Positions 34,722-47,322 of a DNA stretch of 64,000 nucleotides are shown one piece after another; the first letter of the stretch is position 1; the number at the start of each line of letters is the position of its first letter. Both the position numbers and the translations under genes were made by a program. This DNA comes from Artemisia argyi (Eukaryota > Streptophyta > Magnoliopsida > Asterales > Asteraceae): NCBI GenBank assembly GCA_030686995.1, contig CM060697.1, positions 100,906,772-100,970,771 of the forward strand, in the 5' to 3' direction. The notes under the pieces are model-generated. The model was given only the letters and a program-made list of their open reading frames with translations. It made no database searches and was not told the DNA's origin.

Positions 34722-36569
34722 TGACTTGGCACTTATACTTTGATATTGAACCCTGACTACATGACCCTTCAGTATTTTACCCAGGTATTACTTGTTGTGG
34801 AGTAGCCACAACCATAGCATTGATGCACCAATGTTATGTACTCTAGTGGGGCTAGAGAGATGTCCCCCACCGTCCCTGATTATTGTTATCGACTACTGCT
34901 ATGATTATTATTGGCCTGCAGGGGCGTATGGATGCATCCTAGATTTGATTGATTGATTGATTGTGATTACTATATTGACTACATTGATTATTGCTACATT
35001 GTTTGGTGACTGGGTGTGCGTGCATTGCAACCCCTCACATATTGGGAGCTAGCTACTCCATATTGGGCAACTATTGGATTGTATTGTTTATTGATTGGGC
35101 CTGCGGTAAAATACTGAATTCCATATCCATTACATCTTACACTTAACGTTGTTATCGTTGATTACCTATTTGACACCATATTTAATCCATCTTCATATTC
35201 CTTTGATTATTCCTAACTCTATTGTATTGCTTTGTTATTTATTTGATGTAGGGGGTATATAGTTTTCGTGTAGAAAAATTTTGGTATATTTGGTTTCGAC
35301 CCCCCAAAATTTCGGTATTACCCGAAAAATAGCGTTAGGAAAAAAAAATTTAGATCCCGACCTCTCACTAAAAATTTTCTAGCTTCGCCACTGCATGCGG
35401 CAGGTTTAGTAGGAAGCTGGGTATTGGATTGAGGAGTTTGTTTGCTTTTGGGCTTAGAAGACTTCACCCTGTTAGATACTTGCCGGACTTAGAGATGATT
35501 AGAAGCTTCTATGTTGGGCTTAGATTATTGTTGCCCCTTTTGTACCTTGTACTTTGATTTGTTTTCTTTTGTTACCTTTGTAAGTTTTGTATTAGTATTG
35601 TATCTCCGTTACGCTTGTGTTGTTCTGATTTGACTCCACAATGTTACACTTTAGCCTTCTCGGGTTGGGGTGTTACAAGCTTTTTTATAAGTGTTCAAAA
35701 CATATAGGAATATATCATGCGCAAACTAAAGTAAAGGTCTTCCGTGACTCGAAGGAGCGTTATTTGATTAGAGCATTACAAGAGGTATTTGGGATCAACT
35801 TATGATTAGCTAATAATACTCAACAAAAGGTAGTGTATTAAATTAAAAAACTTGTTACGTACAAATATACACATGACCCTACTACTCTACTAGAGGACCA
35901 TTGAACACGTCTATTTTTCTTGGTCCACCAATGGGATGATATGGTATTGTCTTTGTCAAATCTAAGTGTGCTAATATGTCTTGATCAAAGTAATTGAAGT
36001 TGAGTTTTAAATAAATTTTCTTAGATATGTTTAAGCATATAAACAGGATCTACCTTAGAGCTAGACATTCGTTTATGAAAGGACTAATTCAATCAATAGT
36101 TAATTTCCTAAATGAGCATCAAACTATTGCTATTGAAATTTAACAAGAGACAATTTGCATGTAAATGATACATTAATTTTAGACCAACTCCTTTTCTTGT
36201 GATTTATATGTAGATAGTTATGACTGCCTTGTATTTTTTTTCTTAATTTTGGAGCACTAGATAATGGATTTGTTAAGATCGAGCATCAAGGATCGCTTTT
36301 ATGGGATTCTAAGAAGGCGGTTTTATGGGATTCCATTGTTTCTCAATCGGTTCTTTGGATTTCATCTAGAAATTCTAAGTATAATTTTAGTTGGGTAAGC
36401 TAGATTCAGAATCCCTTTAGTTTCTATTTGCTTCTATGTAATTTGTTTCTAGCTTTTTCTAGTTCGATCCCTTTCACCGCGGGTAACTCCTTAACCTATT
36501 GAGTAAGATTTAGTGGAACATGTTTTTGGCACCTAAAGGTTAACAGCTGGTCAACTTGAAATCTTTATA

Positions 36570-36875
36570 GGGCAAATGATTAAAAAAAAATATCATACTT
36601 GCCACAATTTCCTCTTGTGGGTAGCGAACAATTTTTTTTGCTTTTATGGGTACTTTACTTCAAATTCATTCTTTTTAGGGTACTATGTGACATTTTTGTC
36701 CTTCGGATAAAAAAAATTTCTATTAGCAAAGAGGGGCAAAAGTGTCCAAAAATTTCGCAAAATACCCTAAAAAATATGAATTTGAAAAAAAAGTTCTTAC
36801 AAAAGCAAAAAAATTTGTTCGCTACCCACAAGAGAAAATTGTGGAAAGTATGATATTTTTTTTAATCATTTGCCC
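36570..36875. mobile_element. Mutator-like foldback MITE
   Basis: Long inverted repeats starting GGGCAAATGATTAAAAAA and ending with the complement. 9-bp TSD ATCTTTATA at 36561-36569 and 36876-36884; the empty site with one ATCTTTATA is present in copy B near 55840. A 9-bp TSD fits the Mutator superfamily. No coding sequence. Confidence 0.85.
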
Positions 36876-38095
36876 ATCTTTATATGAAGTACCAACTTTA
36901 ATTTCTACCGTCTTTCTTGCTCGAAAATTTTACTTTTATTTTTCGTAGTCTGAATAGTCTCACAACATTTAATGTGATTTCTTTTTTAACAGCAATTTGA
37001 TTGAATAAAAAAAACTTGTATGGAGCTAGAAGAAGATACACAAGTGAATCGGGAATAGAGCGTTACAAGGGTAATTACACCACTCGATCCAATTTAAAGA
37101 TGACCCGCTACCTCTAGTAAGGATACAATGTGAAATCTTCGTACGTTTCAGATTTTCTTCAAAATTAAATAACTATCGACGTACGTCTCTATGAAAACTA
37201 TTGGTTAATTTGCATGCACTAGCTGTTTGTTTTCGGATTTTCTGTGTAAACTAACAATTTCACCTGATAGAGTTGTATATTCTTGTGATTTTGAATATAT
37301 ATAGACTATAAAAGTACTGAAGTCGTCGTACATCATTATAAGGAGTTGTTTACCTTTCAATCTCATGTAGCTCTCTTATACCTTTTTCCTGGATTCCTGG
37401 ATGTTTGGATATTTGTTTTAATAGTGGTCGACTTGTTAGTTTCTAGTTTTTTTTCAATAACCTTTTTTTTTTTTTTTTTAATTGCCGTTGGTATATATTT
37501 TTGAATCATTTGCATAAATAATATAAAAAGTTAATCCCTATATTATTCTAAAATAAAGTACACATTTTATCCAAAAGCATACCGATAAGTACTGGTACTA
37601 TATTCGGAAGTAAATTGGAATTGCGTAGTTTTCTTGACTTGTTTATGGCCAGGGCGAACCCAGAATTACGGATCAAACCCGACTCACGTTTTTGTAGATA
37701 AGTGGACGTAGTAGGTTAAGGTCCGTTATGCTCAAAATCGCTCTTAAGTCTTGTCTAGCTAGTTGTGCTTACATTAGGTTCGTGTGTTTAATCAACAAAC
37801 ACAATTTACATCTTACGGAATACGATAACAGAAACCAGAAACTCTCTATTTTGGAAGCCAATGGTGTCATATTTTCTAGTTCATTATGCTAGTTCATTCA
37901 TATGCTTCGCATCATCATATATCTATTTTGTTAAATCTTTAATTATGTTTCTTGATAAGGGAATATTTTAGATGACGGCAATAATAATAATCTATACCCA
38001 CGACATGAAAATATGAAATCATCCTTATATTAATTAGAGTTTTAAGGCAAAGTTCAATGGACTTTGAAGAACTATTTTATAATTGTTCGAAGTAT

Positions 38096-38098
<3 letters not shown>

Positions 38099-38189
<91 letters not shown>
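38099..38189. repeat. (AT)n microsatellite, about 45 repeats
   Basis: Perfect AT dinucleotide run. The matching place in copy B (about 57018) has only a few repeats, so it expanded or contracted after the duplication. Confidence 0.95.
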
Positions 38190-38194
<5 letters not shown>

Positions 38195-38593
38195 ATTTAC
38201 ATGATTTTAATTATATCTTGTTCTCCAAAATATATGGAAGCATGTCATTTTGCAAAAGTAAAGGCTTTTCATGACACGAACGAGCGTAGTGTTTGAATGA
38301 CCGGGTTGTAGCAATCATAATTATATTCAACAAGAGGTAGTGTGCTAAATTAAAACAGTTAAAGAGTGGTTCAAACTCGTGTGGTAAAGTTTTGACCACT
38401 GACCTCGTCTATTTTTTTCTGGTCAAAAATTGCCACATGTTTTTTTTATTGAATATAGCATACAAAACAGGATCTAACATCTAAAACCGTACATTCATTT
38501 AATTTCGGTTGATATTTAATTTCCTAAATGGCTACCAGACTATAGCTGTTGGATTTAACAAGTAACAAATTGCATATAAATGATACATTTTTC

Positions 38594-38891
38594 TAGGGGT
38601 GAGCAAAACCGACAGAAGACCGAAAACTGACACAAACCGACTAAAACCGAGACTTTGACCGACACAAACCGAGCTATACTTGGGTCGGGACTCGGGTTGA
38701 GATTTCCAGGAAGTCGGGACTCGGGTCGGGACGGGACTCGGGATAAACCGACAAAACACAAAGAAAACCACACAAGTCGGGACTCGGGATATACTCATGT
38801 CAGGATTCGGTTAGGGATTTCCAGGTTGTCGGTTTCGGGATGGGTCGGGCTCATGTCGGGACGGGTTGGTTTTGGCCGATGCTCACCCCTA
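38594..38891. mobile_element. hAT-type MITE
   Basis: Perfect 11-bp TIRs TAGGGGTGAGC and 8-bp TSD CATTTTTC (38586-38593, 38892-38899). The empty site with one CATTTTTC is at 57783-57790 in copy B. The interior is rich in CGGGACTCGGGT-like and ACCGAC-like short repeats. Confidence 0.88.
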
Positions 38892-39448
38892 CATTTTTCA
38901 TAGACTGTTTCTTATTTGGGCTTAACTGGAGGGAGTTGTCTGATGTTTGTATTCGAAATGGTTCTTGATTGTACACTCTGCAGCCTCTCAACTTTTATGA
39001 TTGTACCAACTAGTTCTAGTTATACCTAGCAGCAGAGAATATTCCTTGTTGTTTGTAGCAGGGATTATTTTCCCTTCTTATTTTATAGTTTGTACTTTGT
39101 AGGCAGTTATGGCTGTTAGCTAAGCTTGATTTGCCTCTCACGCGATGGTTGAGGTTAGCATAATTCAACATTTAGAGAGCCAGGTGTAGCGGAACCAATT
39201 AACATGTTATTGAGTTGTCACCTCAACACGCATCCAATAACACCACTATAACATAAATACTCTCTCTAGCTATACAAGTTATAGGCCCAAGTAAGTCCCA
39301 TAACACACCACCAAAAATACCCTCACTTACTTAAAAAAAAATGAAGCCCATTAATGGCCTGGCGATGGGACAAACGGTGAGCGAATGAGGTGCACCCCGA
39401 TGCAATTAGGCGGCACCATTGGTTAAAAGAAAATCCCTGTGACATGTG

Positions 39449-40158
39449 TGTTGGAATATATGAATAATATAAAACAATAAACATATAAACATCAAAGAGT
39501 ACGCAGCGGAATAGATCAAATACAAATAATAAATTAACCGAAATATAAATGGATACATACCTCTTGATTGCTAGCAAGAACAAGAACTTATAAACCCTAG
39601 GAGAGGGCTTATATGGATCGACTAGGGCTAGTCACAAGGTAAGATCACCGTTAGCAAAAGTATGCTAACACTTCGTTCTCACACACACGTACTATAAGCG
39701 TTTCAATGGAAATGCTAGATTCGTAGTACACGAAAAGATTAAACTATTGGTCCTATCAATCAAAGATCAATTAGACACAAAGAAAGAGATTAGAGAAGAT
39801 TAGGTTGCAATGGAACCAAGGGATGATTAGAATGAATGAGAGGGGTCTCATTATATACTAATCAAGAGGCTTGGAGCAAAAGCTATCCCAAACCCTATGG
39901 GGTTATGGGTGTGGCCGGCCATGGGTTACAAAAGCCCAACCCGAACCGAACTTTCACTCTTTTCCAACTCTAGTCCTTCATGTCTCGTCTAACGGTCGTT
40001 AGTTACCGTTAAGTTTATATTTCGTGTATTTAATAATTATTCGTCACTAAAACAATAATTATTAATTCATTGAAACTCATACGTAAAGTGTGCAATCCCG
40101 AAGTCTCGAGTTCGAGTCCGGTCATGATATATTAATTTATTATCCGTTAAAACTAACA
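39449..40158 (-). repeat. 3' LTR of the copia element
   Basis: On the minus strand TGTTAGTTTTAACGG to TATTCCAACA. It contains GAGTTCGAGTCCGG on the plus strand near 40118, which resembles a tRNA B box. Confidence 0.95.
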
Positions 40159-40169
40159 GCTCCCACTCG
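40159..40169 (-). promoter_or_regulatory. Polypurine tract of the copia element
   Basis: CGAGTGGGAGC on the minus strand, abutting the LTR start TGTTAG. Confidence 0.85.
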
Positions 40170-40993
40170 GATATAGATTAATATAACAATGACAATGGTT
40201 AGTCTAGCATTACACGCCAATGCCCCCAGAACGATCTCGAGTATGGTTTCCTGGAAAAAACCACCTTTGATGATTCATCATCATACTTATCCTTTTGATT
40301 CTAATACTATGTTAATTTGGATATGGATTGAAGTCATTCCATAATTAACTAGTGTTTCTCGTTATTTATGATTAAGCAAGATTACCAACTCTTCTGAACG
40401 TATTCCAGATAGACCTTGGGCATGGCCATGCAAACATCTTGTTAATCCTACGAGCGGCCAAACAGTATTATACTTCAAAACAAATTTGAAGGAACCAAAT
40501 CCTGTATTGACTACAAGCATAACCTATGAACTTCGCATCACCTCTGAAAATAATCCTTATAACTACCAGTTACGGATAGCGTTAGATTATCTCACAGAAA
40601 ATGAGCTACATCCACAGTAGTTACCTAGTATCTCAAGTCTGAGGATAAATATTCATGATTTACTATAATGACAACATCCATAAGTACAATCATGTAGTTG
40701 GGATTTTGTCCTATATTCAATTTATCCAGTATTGAATATCATGTGAATTTGGCATGTCTACGCACCAATATAATTTATATATATTATACCAAATCTCACA
40801 TTTGTCTTAGTTCAATGATACTCCCATATCATTAATTGACAACGGACAATTTTAGAATAACTTAAGTTATTCATGGATTAAACATGCAAATATAGGATAC
40901 AATATTTATGAATAGAAATAAACATAACACAATACTTCATTTCATTCGAATAATTATTGTTTACAATCCTTTATCCAAATACTAACCACAGAT
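40170..40993 (-). other. Non-coding 3' region of the copia element
   Basis: About 820 bases between the pol stop and the PPT; no open frame or other feature seen. Confidence 0.6.
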
Positions 40994-43900
40994 CTACATG
41001 AAACTACTAGCTAAACGAAGTCCAATGCCATCAGCAAGACGAGTAAGCTTTTCCTTAGATAAAGCCTTCGTAAATGGATCAGCTAGATTGTTATGTGTGT
41101 GAATTTTGAGTAGATTGATTTCACCTATGTCGACTTGTTCTCGAACATAGTGATATCTTCTTGGAAAATGTCTGGCGCCCTTCATAACTCCAGGTTCATT
41201 GGCGAATGTAACTGCGGCAGAGTTGTCACAATACACATTAATAGGTAATTCAATTGACGGCATAATACCAAGCCCCGAAATGAATTTCCTGATCCAAACA
41301 GCTTCCATTGCAGCTTCCGATGCAGCAATATACTCAGCTTCTGTAACAGACATCGCAATTGTTGTCTGCTTCTTGCTCTTCCAGTCAACTGCTCCTCCAT
41401 TAATAACAAAGACATAACCCGTCTGAGACTTTGTATCATCTTTATCAGTTTCAAAGGACGCATCACAGTAACCTGTAACATCAAGTTCTGCTTCTGGATT
41501 TCCCCCATACACTAGAAACATATCTTTAGTATTCCTTAAATACTTAAGAATGCTTTTAACAGCGTGCCAGTGCTTTCCACCTGGATTCTGTTGATAACGA
41601 CTGGTCATATTTTGTGCAAACGCCACATCAGGTCTTGTGCATCTAACTGCATACATGATAGATCCTACTGCTGAAGCATACGGAACCTTCTTCATGATTG
41701 CAACCTCTTCAGGTGTTGAGGCACATAGTTTGCTACTTAAGCCATGTTCCACTTGCATTGGCAAATATCCTTTCTTGGAATTTTGCATATTAAATCTCTT
41801 CAATACTTTATCAATGTAAGTACTTTGACTTAATCCAATCAACCGCTTTGATCTATCTCTGTAGATCTTGATTCCAAGGATGAATGTTGCTTCTCCTAAA
41901 TCCTTCATAGAAAAACATCTACCAAGATAAGCTTTAACTTCGTTTAAACTTGGTATATGATTTCCTAATATTAATATGTCATCGACATATAGGATAAGGA
42001 AAGTAACATTACTCCCACTAGCTTTCTGGTATACACATGGCTCATCAAGATTTTGACTAAATCCAAAACTTTTGATTTCTGCGTCAAATCTCTTATTCCA
42101 TTGACGTGATGCTTGCTTTAATCCATAAATGGATCTTTTAAGTTTGCATACACGGTTTGGAAATTCTGGATTTACAAACCCCTCAGGCTGTGCCATATAG
42201 ATATCTTCATCTAGGCGACCATTCAAGAAGGCGGTTTTGACATCCATTTGCCATATCTCATAGTCATAGTAGGCAGCTATGGCTAAGAGAATCCTAATAG
42301 CTCTAATGTCAGCTACAGGAGAAAAGGTCTCCTCGTAGTCAACACCAAATGTTTGAGTATAGCCTTTAGCTACCAAACGAGCCTTATAGATGTGTACAAT
42401 GCCATCCATGTCTGTTTTCATTTTGTAGAGCCATTTACTCCCAACTACCTTAGCATTTGGAGGTAAGTCTACTTCTTCCCAGACTTCATTGTCTTTCATG
42501 GACTGCATTTCCCCATTCATAGCACTCTGCCATTTCTCCTTTTCAGGACCATTAATGGCAGCCTTATAACTAGTAGGTTCATTAAGATCCCCTAGTATCG
42601 TTTCCTCACACTCTACGTTAAGACATAGACGTTCGGGTGCTTTCACAGTTCTTGAAGATCTGCGAATGGGTACCACTTCCACTTCAGGTGGAGGACTTAA
42701 ACTTTCAGGTTCCACAGGAAGTGTGCTAGTGTTTTCAGAAGGTGATGTATCTTCATCTTCTAGATCATAAACTCTCCCACTGAATTCTAGAGATATAAGA
42801 TTCTTTTCAAAGAAATCTCCATACCTAGCCACAATGACTTTATTCTCTGGTGGAAAGTAAAAGTAGTAACCCATTGTTTCCTTTGGGTATCCTACGAAGA
42901 TACACTTAACAGATCTCTGTTGGAGTTTATCTGGTGAATCACGTTTAACAAACGCGTCACAACCCCAGACCTTTAAGTAAGAAAAGCTAGGAGCTTTTCC
43001 TGTCCATAATTCATATGGAGTCTTATCAACCTTCTTTGTTGGAACCATATTCAATATGCGAATAGCAGTTTCAAGGGCATAATCCCAAAAGGATAAGGGT
43101 AGAGATGTAAGATTAAACATTGATCGTACCATGTCTAGCAAAGTACGATTTCTCCTTTCAGATACACCATTTTGCTGTGGAGTATAAGGAGCCGTGAGAT
43201 GCTGGACTATACCACACTCAGCTAGATAATCTTTAAACTCTTGGCTTAAATATTCACCGCCTCTATCGGATCGAAGTGCCTTAATCTTCTTACCGAGTTG
43301 TAATTCTACTTCACTTTTGAAAACCTTGAAGGTATTAAAGACTTCATGTTTATGTTTAAGTAAATAAACATAACCATAACGACTATAATCATCCGTGAAG
43401 GTTATGAAGTAGGTAGCACCACGTCTTGACACATGTCTAAGTGGACCACACACATCAGTGTGTATTAATCCAAGTAGATCTGTTGCCCTTTCCACTTGTG
43501 GTGAAAAAGGTTTCCTTGTCATCTTCCCAGATATGCAGGACTCGCATTTATCAAATGATTCATCATTGATCTTTTGTAAAAGCCCATCATGTTGCAGCTT
43601 TTGCATGCGATCCTTGCCTATATGAGCAAGACGACAGTGCCAAAGATAAGACGAATCCAAGTTAGACTTGATTCTCTTATTGTTAATGCTATACACAGAA
43701 TTATTTCTATTGGACATGGAATCTTCCATATCAATTTCAAACACACCATTTATTGGAATTGCATTAAAGTAAAAAACATTATTTAAAGAAACAGAAATTC
43801 CATTATTAATAAATGTGTGAACAAAACCATTATCCAATAACAAAGAAACTGAAATGACACCCCTAACAATAGAGGGTGCAAAATGACAATTATTCAATAC

Positions 43901-44068
43901 TAGTATCATCCCCGAAGGTAAAACTAAATCGAAAGTCCCTATGGCTTCAACTGCTGCACGTACTCCATTTCCTACGTACAAGTATCTTTCTCCATAGGCC
44001 AGCTTCCTTGCTCCTCTAAGTCCCTGCGACGTATTACAGATGTGAGTACCACATCCTGTATCATATAT
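40994..44068 (-). pseudogene. Copia Pol: protease, integrase, reverse transcriptase, RNase H
   Basis: Continues the gag frame after one TGA codon. Visible in order: protease active site (YDTGCGTHICN); pre-integrase HHCC region (LWHCRLAHIGKDRM with CESCISGKMTRK); integrase core (HTDVCGPL, LRSDRGGEYLSQEF, TPQQNGVSERRNRTLLDMV); RT (ARLVAKGYTQTFGVDYEETF, WQMDVKTAFLNGRL, YGLKQASRQW and catalytic YVDD); RNase H (GYCDASFETDKDD, SVTEAEYIAASEA, VYCDNSAAVTFA). No other stop or frameshift is seen and all catalytic residues are present. The lone stop lies just before the protease DTG, so Gag could be made but Pol would need readthrough. Confidence 0.92.
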
Positions 44069-45055
44069 TCAGGAATTATTCTTACGGGGAAAAGAAAATA
44101 ACTCAATCATAAACATACCTGAAGTGCTTGCGACGTTACCAAGCATTTTACTTTTGTTGAGGCGCAACTCCTCTAGAAACAATGGACAATTTTTCTTCCA
44201 ATGACCAGGAGTGTTGCAGTGGTGACATTTAGCCAAATCCTTATTGAAATTTTCCTTCTTCTTCTGAAAAGGAGGATTTTGCTTCTTAGGCTTCTGTTGG
44301 TGATTTGCAATCTGCTTGCCTTTACCATTACCATTGCCTTTACCCTTGAAGTTCGCATTATGCGGTTTGTTGGGTTTCTTGGTGATCCTACCACCCTGTA
44401 TCGCCATTACAGCAGGTGTAGGTGCCTTCTTATTCAGGTTTTTCTCATAATCTATAAGCATTGCATGAACTTCACTTACTGTCTTCCCCTTGCAATGCAT
44501 ATTATAGTTGCGTACAAACTCACTATACAGATCCTGATTAAGGGATCGCAAAATGAGACCAATGCACACACTTTCCTGATATCCGCAACCAAGTCGCTCC
44601 AATTGATCCATATAATATTTCATGGACAAAAAATGGGCACTCACGGATTTTCCTGCTTCCTGCTTACAATTGTGCAGAGATTCTATTAGATCATATAATT
44701 CTGCAGCAGGTGGTTTCTCAAACATTCGTCTGAGTTCATTGATCATGTCCATGGGACCAAAGGGCTCAAACCGCTTTTGCAATTGAGTATCCATCCCAGC
44801 CAACATGAGACAAGCCACATCATTGTGCTTCTCATATTCAATGTTGTATGCTTCCTTTACGGCTTGTGTTGCATCATCAGCAGGTTTCTCAGGTAGAGGT
44901 TCACCAAGATAATCATATCTTCTGGCCATCCTTAAGGTGATTCTTAAAGATCGATACCAGTCATTGAAATTTTCACCAGTCAACTTGTCTCGATCAATCA
45001 TTTGCTTGAACGCAGAACTCATGTTGCTCATATTAGTGTTTTCAGGTGTAGCCAT
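44069..45055 (-). CDS. Copia Gag
   Basis: 328 aa starting MATPENTNMSNMSSAFKQM at the ATG at 45055. The copia capsid region (UBN2 type) includes LTGENFNDWYRSLRITLR, ELYDLIESLHNCKQEAGKSV and LILRSLNQDLYSEFVRNY. A Lys/Asn/Gly-rich basic stretch and the zinc knuckle CHHCNTPGHWKKNC follow. It ends at TGA 44069-44071, whose position inside the protease N-terminal region suggests a mutated sense codon and not a natural gag stop. Gag itself is otherwise whole. Confidence 0.9.
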   Translation of the reverse strand: MATPENTNMSNMSSAFKQMIDRDKLTGENFNDWYRSLRITLRMARRYDYLGEPLPEKPADDATQAVKEAYNIEYEKHNDVACLMLAGMDTQLQKRFEPFGPMDMINELRRMFEKPPAAELYDLIESLHNCKQEAGKSVSAHFLSMKYYMDQLERLGCGYQESVCIGLILRSLNQDLYSEFVRNYNMHCKGKTVSEVHAMLIDYEKNLNKKAPTPAVMAIQGGRITKKPNKPHNANFKGKGNGNGKGKQIANHQQKPKKQNPPFQKKKENFNKDLAKCHHCNTPGHWKKNCPLFLEELRLNKSKMLGNVASTSGMFMIELFSFPRKNNS

Positions 45056-46592
45056 TTCTACAGAAAAAATTCAAAAGTTAGTACTTTCGATAATTAAATT
45101 TCAATAAAATTAAATACCCTTGGTTCATAAATATATAACCATTTTAATTTTATATTGAAAAACTAGGATCCAAATTGACATAAGTTCATCACATCAGTTG
45201 ATCTGCTAGTGATGACGTTATTCAATAAGGTACGGGTCGTGTCCCAATTGCCAATGTTCAATTGCAATTCCTAGAATCGATGGGATTTACATTATTTTCC
45301 AACCGCAGTTGCAATGTAAACATGTTTTATCCCCATCTTCTTATGCCTTGAGTGATCAGTTCCCACTATCAACTCAATTAAGTTAACCAATTTAAGAAAC
45401 AACAAACTTACATAATGACACCACACCAGTTGATCTGCAAGTGATGAAATCATGTAATTTGTCCTTCCATTGCAATCTAGTCAGGTTACGCCCTGGCGTA
45501 GATCCAATTTCAGGTGTTTCCGTTTCATTGGATGGCATATAACTTAAATTTAAGGGTAGTAAATTTGATGTGTGTAATCAAAATATATGTACAAAGATGT
45601 CATGCATTCATCTTGTAGCATATGTTTCATGTAAAAAAAACTTTTACTCATTAGTTTCTTTACGAGCTTAAATCTCCAAACTTTTGATTGAGGCGTTGAG
45701 AAACTTACAACTTTGCCTTAAGTGCTTCGTAGTTATCATGGATGTTGGGTGAAGACTAAAATATGACTCACAGGCGAGCGGTAAGCCAGAATGGAGGCTC
45801 ACTAAGGCCGCAATTTAATGCGTAGCCAACCTTATACCCACTTTAATAGTTTGTCATAATTAGTTCCACCTTTCAACCACTTAATACAGTCGCGATCAAT
45901 CAACCAAAAGTTCAAGATTTATAAGTAAGCTCAAAACAAGATTTCACCATTATTAAGTCCGTTTAATATTTTATTTCTAGAAATTACCCTTTGTTACTAT
46001 CATGTTGCAAAAAACATATAAAACAAAAGTAATAAAATAAAATAAACAAACAACAACAATAATGGTCATGCAAATTACAATCAATATAAAACACACTATT
46101 GATTTAATATACGATTAATAGGGTCTTCCCTAATTTTATAATTAATCAAATTTTACTAATCTTTATACATAATATTTACTAAACCATTTATCAATTATAA
46201 TAAATCGCATAAATAAGCATGAAATCAAAACAAATCTTAATCCATAACAACACATGCATAGTTTGTCATGGATGCCCATATTGCACATATTATACAAATA
46301 ATCATGTCAATCAAGGAACGCAACCAAACGACATATAACAATATCCATACACATAAATTACATGCAACCTATGGTTTCTACAAGTTTTTATTACATAATT
46401 CATCAAACCCTAATTTCTTTTTAAATAAAAAAAAAACTTTCGACATATATATAAATAATTAAATAAATTCGAAATAAAAAAAAAAATAAAACTAGGGTTT
46501 ATGAAAAAAAATAAAAACATAAGAACACCAAGCATGTTATAATCAAACGATTCAATTTTATATGTTTCGGTAATTCATTATAATGTATTAAC
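45056..46592 (-). other. 5' leader of the copia element
   Basis: About 1.5 kb between PBS and gag ATG, AT-rich. Two similar phrases with ATCA(C/A)..AGTTGATCTGC(T/A)AGTGATGA occur at about 45190-45217 and 45425-45450. No coding frame. Confidence 0.5.
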
Positions 46593-46606
46593 GGCTCTTG
46601 ATGCCA
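46593..46606 (-). promoter_or_regulatory. Primer binding site of the copia element
   Basis: TGGCATCAAGAGCC on the minus strand, one base from the LTR end, a variant of the initiator tRNA-Met complement (TGGTATCAGAGC) used by copia elements. Confidence 0.75.
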
Positions 46607-46607
46607 C

Positions 46608-47317
46608 TGTTGGAATATATGAATAATATAAAACAATAAACATATAAACATCAAAGAGTACGCAGCGGAATAGATCAAATACAAATAATAAATTAACCGA
46701 AATATAAATGGATACATACCTCTTGATTGCTAGCAAGAACAAGAACTTATAAACCCTAGGAGAGGGCTTATATGGATCGACTAGGGCTAGTCACAAGGTA
46801 AGATCACCGTTAGCAAAAGTATGCTAACACTTCGTTCTCACACACACGTACTATAAGCGTTTCAATGGAAATGCTAGATTCGTAGTACACGAAAAGATTA
46901 AACTATTGGTCCTATCAATCAAAGATCAATTAGACACAAAGAAAGAGATTAGAGAAGATTAGGTTGCAATGGAACCAAGGGATGATTAGAATGAATGAGA
47001 GGGGTCTCATTATATACTAATCAAGAGGCTTGGAGCAAAAGCTATCCCAAACCCTATGGGGTTATGGGTGTGGCCGGCCATGGGTTACAAAAGCCCAACC
47101 CGAACCGAACTTTCACTCTTTTCCAACTCTAGTCCTTCATGTCTCGTCTAACGGTCGTTAGTTACCGTTAAGTTTATATTTCGTGTATTTAATAATTATT
47201 CGTCACTAAAACAATAATTATTAATTCATTGAAACTCATACGTAAAGTGTGCAATCCCGAAGTCTCGAGTTCGAGTCCGGTCATGATATATTAATTTATT
47301 ATCCGTTAAAACTAACA
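46608..47317 (-). repeat. 5' LTR of the copia element
   Basis: 710 bp, no difference from 39449-40158 found by eye. Followed on the plus strand by the TSD copy ATGTG. Confidence 0.95.
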
Positions 47318-47322
47318 ATGTG

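Larger units (their letters stand above)
33020..35677 (-). mobile_element. Solo LTR, 2.66 kb, with 5-bp TSD
   Basis: Left end TGTAAAACCC and right end GGGTGTTACA are near-perfect inverted ends, flanked by AGCTT at 33015-33019 and 35678-35682. On the minus strand it starts TGTAACACCCCAACCC, a start common among plant Ty3/gypsy LTRs; strand is inferred from that. No coding frame. Internal repeats lie at 33058-33327 and 34639-34721. Its right part (from 34987) is duplicated at 50860-51670. Confidence 0.8.
39449..47317 (-). mobile_element. Ty1/copia LTR retrotransposon, nearly intact
   Basis: Two 710-bp LTRs (39449-40158 and 46608-47317) that look identical. TSD ATGTG at 39444-39448 and 47318-47322; the empty site is at about 58312-58320 in copy B. 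PBS at 46593-46606, gag and pol in one frame with a single stop, PPT at 40159-40169. It is complete in structure and probably the most recent large insertion in the window. Confidence 0.95.

Noticed and set aside
38057..38296. Frame with a Tyr-Ile repeat
   Set aside because: Translation of the (AT)n microsatellite; not conserved in copy B.
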